From the NCBI GenBank assembly GCA_946478675.1, contig CAMLEF010000140.1, positions 1 to 10,581 of the forward strand: a stretch of 10,581 nt of DNA, in the 5' to 3' direction. Under the pieces are notes generated by a model. The model made no database searches and was not told the DNA's origin. It was given only the letters and a program-made list of their open reading frames with translations. The stretch comes from an uncultured Flavobacteriales bacterium. Lineage in GTDB: Bacteria > Bacteroidota > Bacteroidia > Palsa-965. Each line of letters starts with the position of its first letter. Position 1 is the stretch's first letter. Positions 1-9,900 of this stretch are shown here, piece after piece. The position numbers were made by a program, and so were the translations under genes.

Positions 1-469
1 TTTCTTTTTCGAACATCGCGAAAGCCCCGATCATCAGCCCGGCCATGAGCACGTTGCTCTGCGAGTTTTGCAAAGCGCCCAGCAAATCGAAAGCGACGAA
101 GAGCAGCACAAACGCTCTTGCTTTCGCATCGACGGAAAGTTTATTGACCGCCCAGAAGAGCACACCTGCATTGACGAGGTTCCACAGGAAAATGCCGAGC
201 CAATCGGGAAAGAGGCTGAACGGCGCCATGAGGAAAGCGAACGTCGGGCTGTATTTGAAGAGATCGAAATGCTGCGAGGGATGCAGGCTGTACAGATCGA
301 CGTGATCGACGAGGTTGATGAACGACCAGCGGAAGATGAGATAATTGTTGTACGACGCCGGGCCGAGCATCATGCGCTGTATCGTTACGCCGAGCACGAG
401 CAGCAAATACAATCCCGCAAGAAAATTACGGTTCGTCAGCCACGGATATTTTTCGAATAGCCGGTTCAT
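1..469 (-). CDS. GT87/DUF2029-type membrane glycosyltransferase, N-terminal part (3' end outside window)
   Basis: Translating the minus strand from the ATG at 469-467 gives 156 codons with no stop before the window edge, so the C-terminal part is missing. The protein is hydrophobic, with a likely first membrane segment at residues 15-34 and others around 76-108 and 117-153. Residues 59-100 carry DLYSLHP, FKYSPTFAFLMAPF and DWLGIFLWNLVN, and residue 136 onward reads NSQSNVLMAG. This is the pattern I know from GT87 (DUF2029) proteins, polytopic enzymes that use polyprenol-phosphate-linked sugars such as mannose. The acceptor in Bacteroidota is not known to me, so the role in glycolipid or polysaccharide assembly at the inner membrane is inferred. 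Its ATG overlaps the TGA of the upstream glycosyltransferase (ATGA, 469-466), which indicates one operon with coupled translation and fixes the start. I am fairly sure of the family and unsure of the substrate. Confidence 0.82.
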   Translation of the reverse strand, partial: MNRLFEKYPWLTNRNFLAGLYLLLVLGVTIQRMMLGPASYNNYLIFRWSFINLVDHVDLYSLHPSQHFDLFKYSPTFAFLMAPFSLFPDWLGIFLWNLVNAGVLFWAVNKLSVDAKARAFVLLFVAFDLLGALQNSQSNVLMAGLMIGAFAMFEKE

Positions 470-1254
470 GCGTTGCGGAGTTTTGCATCGTGTTCCTTCA
501 CCAGCTTTGCCAGCTTCGAATATTTCTGCCAGGTTTCGTAAGCGGAAATGCGGCAAATGATGAAGCCGTATCGCCCGTCGAGGAAACCGGCTTTGATGAA
601 AAAGTTGCGGATGAATTTCGCGATCGTTTTCATCACCGCCTGCACGCCGTTCGATTTTTTTCCGTTTTCAAAAAGCGCTCTTGCGGCAATGGAAGAAAAT
701 TTATCCGCCTGCCGGTAATGTTCCTGCACCGTGTAATAACTATAATGCAGAATATTTCCCGGCAAATGCTTTTCCGTTGCGCCGTCCGCCGTCAATTCGT
801 ATTTGTCGTGCGGATTGACGCCGCCCCATTTTCCCTTGCGGCTGTCCCAGAGGCGCAGCTTCGTATCGGGATACCAGCCGCAATGACGGATCCATTGCCC
901 GCAGTAATTCGTGAGACGGTTCATCGTGTAACCGTCGTGCGTCCAATCGGCTTTTACCTGCAGGATCGCTTTTTTCAATTCTTCATCAGGAGCTTCGTCC
1001 GCGTCGAGTGAAAGCACGTGCGGAAATTTCGCCTGCGTGATCGCCCAGTTCTTTTGCTGGATATGTCCTTCGAACGCATGCTCCACGAAACGCGCGCCTT
1101 TTTCGAGACAAATCTGTTTTGTTTTGTCTGTCGAAAAAGAATCGACGACCACAACATCATCCGCGATCGCTTTCACCGCGTCGAGGCAACGGCCGATGTT
1201 CCGTTCTTCATTGAACGTAATGATCACAACGGAAAGCGGAACGGCGTTCGGCAT
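466..1254 (-). CDS. WaaE-like family 2 glycosyltransferase
   Basis: This 262-residue cytoplasmic or membrane-associated enzyme has a GT-A fold. It begins SVVIITFNEERNIGRCLDAV (residues 8-27), the GT2 nucleotide-binding start, followed by VVVVDSFSTDKT (34-45). The metal-binding DxD is in SLDADE (D84, D86), and QQKNWA at 66-71 is typical of the WaaE/KdtX subgroup. The region reading LRLWDSRKGKWGGVNPHD and HYSYYTVQEHYRQADKFS is also characteristic of that subgroup, whose known members add hexose to the lipopolysaccharide inner core. The exact sugar and acceptor cannot be read here. Its length fits the family (about 250-260). The first ATG at 1254 directly precedes the catalytic domain, and a -7-like element lies 6 bases before it. 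The gene is first in an operon with the GT87-type gene, which starts inside its stop codon. Assignment to GT2 is secure; the LPS role is inferred. Confidence 0.9.
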   Translation of the reverse strand: MPNAVPLSVVIITFNEERNIGRCLDAVKAIADDVVVVDSFSTDKTKQICLEKGARFVEHAFEGHIQQKNWAITQAKFPHVLSLDADEAPDEELKKAILQVKADWTHDGYTMNRLTNYCGQWIRHCGWYPDTKLRLWDSRKGKWGGVNPHDKYELTADGATEKHLPGNILHYSYYTVQEHYRQADKFSSIAARALFENGKKSNGVQAVMKTIAKFIRNFFIKAGFLDGRYGFIICRISAYETWQKYSKLAKLVKEHDAKLRNA

Positions 1255-1260
1255 GCGCCG

Positions 1261-1268
1261 TAAAAGTA
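1261..1268 (-). promoter_or_regulatory. -7 element (TAnnTTTG-like) for the glycosyltransferase operon
   Basis: On the minus strand this reads TACTTTTA, 7 of 8 matches to the Bacteroidota -7 consensus TAnnTTTG. It ends 6 bases before the ATG at 1254, so transcription would begin at or next to the start codon. I see no convincing -33 TTG at the expected distance. The call is inferred from the consensus and position. Confidence 0.45.
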
Positions 1269-1273
1269 AGATG

Positions 1274-1440
1274 AAAAAATGTGCCGATGCGCTCCGCCCC
1301 TCGCGGTCCGCGCGGGCTATTTGCTCCGTTCGCTGCGCTCACTATGTGCTGATGATGGAACTACCTTTTTTAATCAGCACATAGTGAGCTCCAGCGAACA
1401 GAACACATTATTTTCATAGCGAAGCGGAGCACATCATTTT
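1274..1440. repeat. Nested inverted-repeat element (REP/MITE-like) between divergent genes
   Basis: The outer ends form an imperfect inverted repeat. The left end reads AAAAAATGTGCCGATGCGCT, and the right end, read on the minus strand, starts AAAATGATGTGCTCCGC. Inside it are a GC-rich imperfect hairpin at about 1296-1317 and the long hairpin at 1328-1399. Variants of the word GCTCCG(C/T)TTCGCT recur in both orientations. No coding potential is convincing. A dispersed, non-autonomous palindromic repeat is the most likely explanation, but copy number elsewhere in the genome cannot be seen from this window. The element borders the promoter of the MeaB gene. Confidence 0.55.
1328..1399. repeat. 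Long hairpin with perfect 17-bp core arms
   Basis: The core arms 1337-1353 (GCTCACTATGTGCTGAT) and 1373-1389 are exact reverse complements separated by 19 bases. The pairing continues outward as GTTCGCTG (1328-1335) with CAGCGAAC (1392-1399) after a small internal loop of one base against two. There is no U-tract directly after the stem, and the hairpin lies between divergent genes, so it does not look like an ordinary terminator for either neighbour. It is probably the central part of the repeat element described around it. Confidence 0.85.
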
Positions 1441-1441
1441 C

Positions 1442-1449
1442 TACCTTTG
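1442..1449 (+). promoter_or_regulatory. -7 element TACCTTTG for the MeaB gene
   Basis: TACCTTTG is an exact match to the Bacteroidota -7 consensus TAnnTTTG. Six bases separate it from the ATG at 1456, placing the predicted transcript start at or beside the start codon, so the message would be leaderless or nearly so. No clear -33 TTG was found about 19 bases upstream, where the REP-like element lies. The in-frame TTG at 1447 sits inside this element and is therefore an unlikely start codon. Confidence 0.6.
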
Positions 1450-1455
1450 TTCCCG

Positions 1456-2361
1456 ATGCCTCCCCCATTGCTGCAGCAAATCCTTTCCGGCGACCGACGT
1501 GCATTGGCGCGCGCGATCACTATCGTGGAAAACGAGCTGGAAGGCGCATCGGAACTTTTAGCTTCGCTCGATCTTGAAAATGCCGCGCCGCTCGTAGGCA
1601 TCACCGGTCCTCCCGGCGCAGGAAAGAGCACGCTCATCAGCATGCTGATCGGGCATCTCACCTCGCAGGGAAAAAAAGTTGCGGTCATCGCGGTGGATCC
1701 TACTTCGCCGTTCAACTTCGGCTCGCTGCTCGGCGACCGGCTGCGGATGTCGGAGCACTTTCTCAATCCGAATGTATTCATCCGCTCACTCGCCACGCGC
1801 GGTTCGCTCGGCGGCTTGTCGGCAAAAGCGATTGAAGTCAGCGACCTTGTTCGTGCGGCGGGTTTCGATTTCGTGATCATCGAGACCGTGGGCGTGGGAC
1901 AATCCGAGGTGGAAATTGCCGGGATTGCGGACACGACGGTACTCGTGCTGGTGCCGGAATCGGGCGACGACGTGCAGGCGCTGAAATCCGGCGTGATGGA
2001 AATCGCTGATATTTTCGTCGTCAACAAAAGCGACCGGCCGGGTGCGAATACGTTCCTGAAAAACCTGGGACAGTTATTGCACGCAAGGCCCGGCAGCGCG
2101 TGGATCCCGAAGGTCGTCAAGACGGTGGCCAGCCGGAACGAAGGCGCGGAAAGCCTCATCGAAGCGATCGGGCAGCATCATGCGGAAGGACGCGGCAACG
2201 AACGAAAAGCGCTGCTCTACGCCGACAAAGCATGGCGGTTGATCCAGCAGGCGCGAATGAAAAACGTGAACCGCAACGCTTTGCTCAGCGAGATCCGGGA
2301 ATCACTCGACCGCGGGAATTTCCAGCTTTATCGCTTTGTGCAAGGGAAGACGGAACAGTAG
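1456..2361 (+). CDS. meaB: Methylmalonyl-CoA mutase-associated GTPase MeaB (ArgK family)
   Basis: This is a 301-residue cytoplasmic G3E-family P-loop GTPase. MeaB proteins load, protect and reactivate adenosylcobalamin-dependent methylmalonyl-CoA mutase, coupling GTP hydrolysis to cofactor gating. Visible motifs are the N-terminal helix word GDRRALARAITIVEN (12-26), Walker A GPPGAGKST (51-59), the VAVDPTSPF segment characteristic of the family, the switch-region word ETVGVGQSEVEIA, and the G4 guanine-specificity motif NKSD. The C-terminal part contains the helical arm used for dimerisation. The length is close to the usual 300-330. I chose the ATG at 1456 over an in-frame TTG at 1447, which lies inside a -7 promoter element. 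Mutase genes are not in the window, so the partner must be encoded elsewhere. The LytTR gene starts 43 bases after the stop with no terminator between, so readthrough is possible. The old name ArgK (arginine transport kinase) is a historical misassignment. Confidence 0.95.
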   Translation: MPPPLLQQILSGDRRALARAITIVENELEGASELLASLDLENAAPLVGITGPPGAGKSTLISMLIGHLTSQGKKVAVIAVDPTSPFNFGSLLGDRLRMSEHFLNPNVFIRSLATRGSLGGLSAKAIEVSDLVRAAGFDFVIIETVGVGQSEVEIAGIADTTVLVLVPESGDDVQALKSGVMEIADIFVVNKSDRPGANTFLKNLGQLLHARPGSAWIPKVVKTVASRNEGAESLIEAIGQHHAEGRGNERKALLYADKAWRLIQQARMKNVNRNALLSEIRESLDRGNFQLYRFVQGKTEQ

Positions 2362-2362
2362 T

Positions 2363-2391
2363 TTGATTTTTAAAAATGGCGGACTATATTG
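2363..2391 (+). promoter_or_regulatory. Possible promoter of the LytTR regulator gene
   Basis: A TTG at 2363-2365 and a TATATTG at 2385-2391 are separated by 19 bases, fitting the -33/-7 spacing known for Bacteroidota promoters, although the -7 element is an imperfect match to TAnnTTTG. It lies in the 43-base gap after the MeaB stop and would give the regulator its own transcript with a short leader. This is a weak consensus call. Confidence 0.35.
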
Positions 2392-2404
2392 CAGTGCATA
2401 ACCC

Positions 2405-3097
2405 ATGGAGTGTTTAATTATAGATGACGACGAGATTGCCCGCCGGGCAGTCCAGCATTGTGTAGCACGCACCGGCTTCCTGAACCTGGTCGCTTCCTGC
2501 GCGAGCGTGCCCGAAGCCCTGAAGGTGATCCACGACAAGAAAGTCGACGTGATCTTCCTCGACGTGGAAATGCCGGAAATGTCGGGCATCGACTTCCTCC
2601 GCACCTTCAAAGAAATTCCGCAGATCATCCTCATCACCGGCAAAAAAGAATACGCCGCCGAAGCCTTCGATTACGACGTCACCGATTTCCTGCTCAAGCC
2701 GATCGATTATGCGCGCTTCCTGAAAGCCGCGTTGAAAGCGCAGAGCATTCATGAAAACATGCAGGTGAAAGAGGACGAAGGAGAAGATGCGCTGTTCATC
2801 CGCAAAGAAGGCAACCGTCTCGTGCGACTTCCCGCCAAAGAGATCATCTGGGTGGAAGCGCTCGCCGACTACGTGAACATTTACACGAAAGACGGCCGCC
2901 ACACCATCCTCGCCACGATGAAGTCGATCGAAGCCAAGCTGCCCGCGAAAGATTTCATCCGCATTCACCGTTCCTTCATCGTCCGCCTCGACCAGGTGCA
3001 GGAGATCGAAGAAAATTCGGTGATCCTTCCCGGCAAAGTGCTCCCGGTGAGCCGTTCGCACAAGGAAGATCTGTTCCGCCGGTTGAAACTGCTGTAA
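2405..3097 (+). CDS. LytTR-family response regulator
   Basis: This 230-residue DNA-binding response regulator has an N-terminal receiver (about 1-115) with the acidic pocket D7-D8-D9, phosphoacceptor D53 in FLDVEMP, switch threonine T78 and conserved K98 in LLKPI. A linker leads to a C-terminal LytTR domain (about 127-230) containing IIWVEALADYVNIYT, FIRIHRSFIVRLDQV and a final VSRSHKEDLFRRL, all typical of the beta-rich LytTR DNA-binding fold. Phosphorylation is expected to change binding to promoter direct repeats. Such regulators usually sit next to a LytS-type kinase, and none is present here, so it is an orphan. The nearest kinase is the hybrid kinase 580 bases downstream, separated from it by a small gene and a terminator. 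No Shine-Dalgarno sequence is visible before the ATG. The target genes are unknown. Confidence 0.95.
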   Translation: MECLIIDDDEIARRAVQHCVARTGFLNLVASCASVPEALKVIHDKKVDVIFLDVEMPEMSGIDFLRTFKEIPQIILITGKKEYAAEAFDYDVTDFLLKPIDYARFLKAALKAQSIHENMQVKEDEGEDALFIRKEGNRLVRLPAKEIIWVEALADYVNIYTKDGRHTILATMKSIEAKLPAKDFIRIHRSFIVRLDQVQEIEENSVILPGKVLPVSRSHKEDLFRRLKLL

Positions 3098-3099
3098 GG

Positions 3100-3142
3100 G
3101 TTGCGACGTTGCGGGTTGCAAGGTGCGCGTGTTGCGACGTTG
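3100..3142. repeat. Short direct repeat GTTGCGACGTTG
   Basis: The 12-base word GTTGCGACGTTG occurs at 3100-3111 and again at 3131-3142, start to start 31 bases, with a related GCGGGTTGCAAGG between. The repeat begins two bases after the LytTR stop codon. The 3098-3383 spacer otherwise holds a palindrome at 3160-3179 and a weak -7-like site, and I see no convincing gene in it. Degenerate GTTGC-type repeats could be remnants of an intergenic repeat, or a site read by a regulator. Confidence 0.6.
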
Positions 3143-3159
3143 AAGGATTTTCCATCAGA

Positions 3160-3179
3160 ATATTGTGCATGCATAATAT
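3160..3179. other. Imperfect 20-bp palindrome (possible operator)
   Basis: ATATTGTGCA is followed immediately by TGCATAATAT. The halves are reverse complements except for one position pair (G3165 with T3174). The site lies in the spacer between the LytTR gene and the small 65-residue gene. It has the form of a binding site for a dimeric regulator, but a match of this quality can occur by chance in 10 kb, so the call is tentative. Confidence 0.3.
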
Positions 3180-3335
3180 CTCCCCCGCAATTTCCGGCCG
3201 CATTTTCCGAATGCCCGGATAAACGAATGCCCGTTCTCTGCACCACATACGATTCATTCATCCGGCAGAAAATGCCGTTCGTCGTTTGTCAGGGTCTTCG
3301 TGTCGGTTTTCTGAGAAGCCATTCGAATTTCTCTT

Positions 3336-3343
3336 CATTTTTG
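3336..3343 (+). promoter_or_regulatory. Weak -7-like element before the small gene
   Basis: CATTTTTG matches TAnnTTTG at 7 of 8 positions and lies 40 bases before the ATG at 3384. There is no clear -33 partner. It is proposed only because the small gene is separated from the LytTR gene by almost 290 bases and ends in its own terminator, so it should have a promoter in this stretch. Confidence 0.25.
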
Positions 3344-3383
3344 CAGCAACCCCGATTTCTGCAGTCAGATAAAAGTGGAGAAC

Positions 3384-3581
3384 ATGAATGGAGCGGACTA
3401 TAAAAATGCCCTGGCTGCACAAAAGCGGGAAATGCAGATCATGCTGATCCGTGAAAAGCACCCGGTCTATTTCGACTTTAACTTTTCACGTTACAGCGAT
3501 CAGAAAATTGCCGAGATGTACAAAGTCCTTGTTGAAGAACAGCAAGGCGGAAAGGATACGGAGGCGCAGACAAAAGTGTAG
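3384..3581 (+). CDS. Uncharacterised 65-residue protein
   Basis: I do not recognise this protein. From the ATG at 3384 it encodes 65 residues: a charged, probably helical start (ADYKNALAAQKREMQIMLIR), a short aromatic stretch HPVYFDFNFSRYSDQ near the middle, a second helix (KIAEMYKVLVEEQ) and a polar tail. It has no signal peptide, membrane segment or Cys/His metal site, so it should be a small soluble cytoplasmic protein. A GTG at 3375 would add three residues; ATG is preferred because the GGAG at 3377-3380, which may act as a ribosome site, would otherwise be coding. An intrinsic terminator begins 29 bases after the stop, which supports a real stand-alone transcript. It lies between two signalling genes; any functional link is speculation. 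A chance ORF remains possible, but base composition and the terminator argue for a real gene. Confidence 0.6.
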   Translation: MNGADYKNALAAQKREMQIMLIREKHPVYFDFNFSRYSDQKIAEMYKVLVEEQQGGKDTEAQTKV

Positions 3582-3609
3582 GGGTTATGCTGTTTTGTGC
3601 TTCCGATAG

Positions 3610-3640
3610 AAGGGCGTCCCTGTGACGCCCTTTGCTTTTT
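3610..3640 (+). terminator. Rho-independent terminator after the small gene
   Basis: AAGGGCGTC (3610-3618) pairs perfectly with GACGCCCTT (3624-3632) around a 5-base loop, giving a 9-bp GC-rich stem followed by TGCTTTTT (3633-3640). It begins 29 bases after the stop of the small gene and isolates that transcript from the kinase gene that follows. Confidence 0.88.
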
Positions 3641-3665
3641 AATGGGGACTTTCACCGGAGCTCGC

Positions 3666-3673
3666 TAACTTTA
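3666..3673 (+). promoter_or_regulatory. -7-like element TAACTTTA for the hybrid kinase gene
   Basis: TAACTTTA matches TAnnTTTG at 7 of 8 positions and ends 7 bases before the ATG at 3681, the same arrangement as at the MeaB and glycosyltransferase genes. It lies downstream of the terminator at 3610-3640, where a promoter for the kinase is needed. No clear -33 TTG is visible at the standard distance. Confidence 0.45.
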
Positions 3674-3680
3674 GCTGCAC

Positions 3681-6923
<3,243 letters not shown>

Positions 6924-6924
6924 C

Positions 6925-6993
6925 AGAAAAAATAAAGGAATTAAACCTCGAAGGTTTTTGAAACCTTCGAGGTTTAATTCCTTTATTTTTTCT
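6925..6993. terminator. Bidirectional terminator: perfect 33-bp hairpin between convergent genes
   Basis: Positions 6925-6957 and 6961-6993 are exact reverse complements around a TTG loop. The stem has an outer A/T tract (AAAAAA on one side, TTTTTT on the other), so each strand ends in a U-run after the stem and both converging genes can use it. Each arm also contains a smaller hairpin built on AAACC/GGTTT (6943-6957 and 6961-6975). It starts one base after the kinase stop codon and ends four bases before the stop of the surface-protein gene, filling nearly the whole 74-base gap. Confidence 0.93.
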
Positions 6994-6997
6994 TCGC

Positions 6998-9900
6998 TTA
7001 CTTCGGACCGTTCCGGATCAATTGTATAAATCCTTTTTCTCCTTTGATCACGTCGTTCGTTTCCGTCACGTGCGCCACGTAGTAATACACGCCGTCCGTT
7101 ACCGGTTTGCCGTTCGCCATGTACGTGCCGTCCCAATAACCATCGACCTGGTCGTATTCATACACTAGCACGCCCCAGCGATCGTAGATCCACACATGCA
7201 CGCCGAGCGCATACGGGCGGTAGAGCGACCACGTATCGTTCGTGCCGTCACCATTCGGCGTAAACACGTTCGGCGTCAGCGGCACGCATTCGACCGCGCT
7301 TACGTTGATCTGCGTTACAGTGCTGCGGCAAATACCGTCGTTGGTTTGAATGTAGAAGGCGGTGTCCTGGTAGATCGGCTGCGTCTGGAACGAAGCGCCG
7401 CTGCCGAGCAACGTCGTTAACGCCATCGAAGAATACCAGTTGAGCGTCGGCGTTCCGGATGCGGTGAGCAGCACCGGCAACCCGATGCACACGTTCGTAT
7501 CACTGACGAACGGCGCCTGCAGCGTATTCGGCGTGAAGTTCACCTGGATGGAATCGTACGCGGCGCAACCGCCGGAGTCGGCTGTCGTGAGGTAATACAT
7601 GCCGTCGGTGTACACGTAAAGCTGCTGCGCGGAACTGTTGCCCGGCTGCCAGTTGTAGCTGTCGAGACCGGCATTCGCACCGAGCAGGATCGAATCGCCT
7701 TCGCAAACCGTCGTCGCAGAAAGCGGCGTGATCACGGCGGTGACCGTCGTCGGCAGGATGGTGACGGAAACTGTCGTCGGGATGTTGCAGGCCTGCACCG
7801 TGCAGCTGTACGTTCCCGGCTGCGTGATGATCTGCGTGAGCGAGCTGCCGCTCAACGGCGGTAACCACTGCACAGTAGTGTTGCCGCTCGCGAGCAGCGT
7901 CAGCGTTACGGAATCACCGGGACAAATGACCTGCGCCGGTGAAGCGACGATCGACGGCGTGTTGTATTGCTGCAGCGTCACGGAATTCGACACGAGCTGG
8001 CATCCCGCCGGATCCGTCACAATGCAATAATAAACGCCCGGCGCATCGGCGTAAATCGTATTCGTATTTCCCCCGACCGGCCCGTTCGGCCCCTGCCACA
8101 CAAACGTTCCGCTTCCTGTGGATAGCAGCTGCACGGAGTCGCCCGGACAAATCACGCCGTCGGAAGGCAGCATCGTCACTACCGGTTGCGGACGAAGGAG
8201 CACCGTCACGGATTCGAAACCGGTGTTGATCGTCGTGCAGCCGAAGCCGTTCGTCAGCGTATCACTCGTCTGAACAGAATACAAACCCGGCTGCGAAACG
8301 TAAATCGTGTCGTTCGATTCCTGCGTGCTCCAGGCGTAATAGTTTCCTCCCGTTACAACAAGCATTGCCGAATCGCCCGGACAAATGAGCGTATCACCGG
8401 TGATCGTGAGAATAATCGGCGCCGACGGTGGCGCCGGCAGCACTTCGAAATAATACGAGTGATTGAAAATAGTCGTGTCGTTCCCGCAGGTACTTTGTCG
8501 TATGATCATTTCCTGCACCGTATACCAACCGGTCTGGTGAACGAGCGCCGTCGTGATCTGGTAAGCGAAATTGACGCAATCGGTATACGGAAGGATCGTT
8601 GCGTTGCCCGACGGCGTGATCGTCCAGAGGATCGTATAAACGTTGTCGATGCATTGCATGTTCGCATTCGGGTTGGAAAGCGAATCGAACGGGAAGAAAT
8701 ACGTCGGCGTTCCGTCGCAGAAACGAAGGCTGTCGTTGCGGTCGGAATCGCTGAGACAAACCAGCCCGGGCACCAGCGGTTCGAGCGGATGATCGAGCGT
8801 TACGCTCACGTTGTTAACGTTCGTGCAACCGTTCGCGTCGGTGACGAGAAATGAATACACGCCGCTCGAATCGACGACCACGGGGTTTTGCGAAGTGCCT
8901 GCCGGACCAAAGATCGGCCCCAGCCAGACGTGCGAATTGTTGCCGAAGCCGCCGCCGGTAAGCGTCACGGAATCTGCGCACAGCACGATCGCTTGTGTAA
9001 CGGTAGCGTTGTTGTTGACGACGACATCATCGCTGATCGTCGGCACGGGCGGCGGCGGGTTAATGTGCGCGTAGATCGTGTCCTGCTCCGTGTAACAGCC
9101 ATCGGCGGAAGTGATCGTTACCGAATAATAACCGCTGGTCGTCGCCGAGAGAAAATCCGACGTGCTGCCGTTCGACCAGAGATAGGTGAAGTCGGGGCCG
9201 ATACTGTTCGTCGGAGAATAAAGCGACGTTTGTGTGGCCGCAAAAAGAAAAACGAAGTTGCAGCCCTGCGCCGTATCGCCGTAACAATCGTAGTCGAGAC
9301 CATCGTATTTGTGAATGCAGAGATCCACGATCGGCGTTGCGCAACCGGAACCGCTGCGCCAGTAAAAATCATAAGGCAATCGCGCAGGATCGATCGGGTT
9401 GCCGACGAAAATATCGCTGTTGCCGGAAGAATTCATCATGGCGAATTTTCCGTAGTCCGGATCGTTGCAATACGCGCCGTTCGCCGCATCGTTGTTCAGC
9501 GTCATGCCGTATTGCGTAAACGAAGGATAACCGTAAAACGCAAGATCGACCGGCACGAACAACGCCTGGATATACGAACCGGCGAGATGCGGATTTCCTG
9601 ATCCATCGACAGCAATGCCGTTGCACGACTGATCTTTTTTCCCGCCGAGCTGCCGGCTCATGCTCCACGCGCCGGAGCCCGCGCTGTATTTTCCTTCGAA
9701 CGAATCCCAATAGCCCGTGCTGTTGAAAATACCCGCGCCGTAACGATCGCTGTAGCTGTCGAACGTGCACTTGAAATTTCCCGCGATAAAACAGTCCGTC
9801 GTATTCGCGGAAATACTTTTCGACGTCAATGGCGAATCCGAGCTTTCGGAAACAGCCCACGTCAATGCGCCGGAGCCGTCGTATTTCGCAATGAAAATGC

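Noticed and set aside
68..460. 130-codon plus-strand frame
   Set aside because: It is antisense to the GT87-type gene, whose minus-strand translation shows family motifs and membrane segments; the plus-strand product has none.
1296..1317. GC-rich hairpin considered as a terminator
   Set aside because: It lies upstream of both flanking divergent genes, has no U-tract, and fits better as part of the repeat element.
1447..1455. TTG start for the MeaB gene, three codons upstream
   Set aside because: The TTG lies inside the exact -7 element TACCTTTG; the ATG at 1456 starts a normal MeaB N-terminus.
3101..3403. 100-codon plus-strand frame in the spacer after the LytTR gene
   Set aside because: It starts at TTG, has no motif, overlaps the repeat and palindrome, and runs into the better-supported small gene in another frame.
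7480..8390. Recurrent DNA words around CGGACAAAT in the surface-protein gene, considered as a repeat array
   Set aside because: They encode the CPGDS start of each Ig-like repeat and are spaced by protein-domain length with diverged sequence between, so they are coding repeats, not CRISPR or a tandem DNA array.
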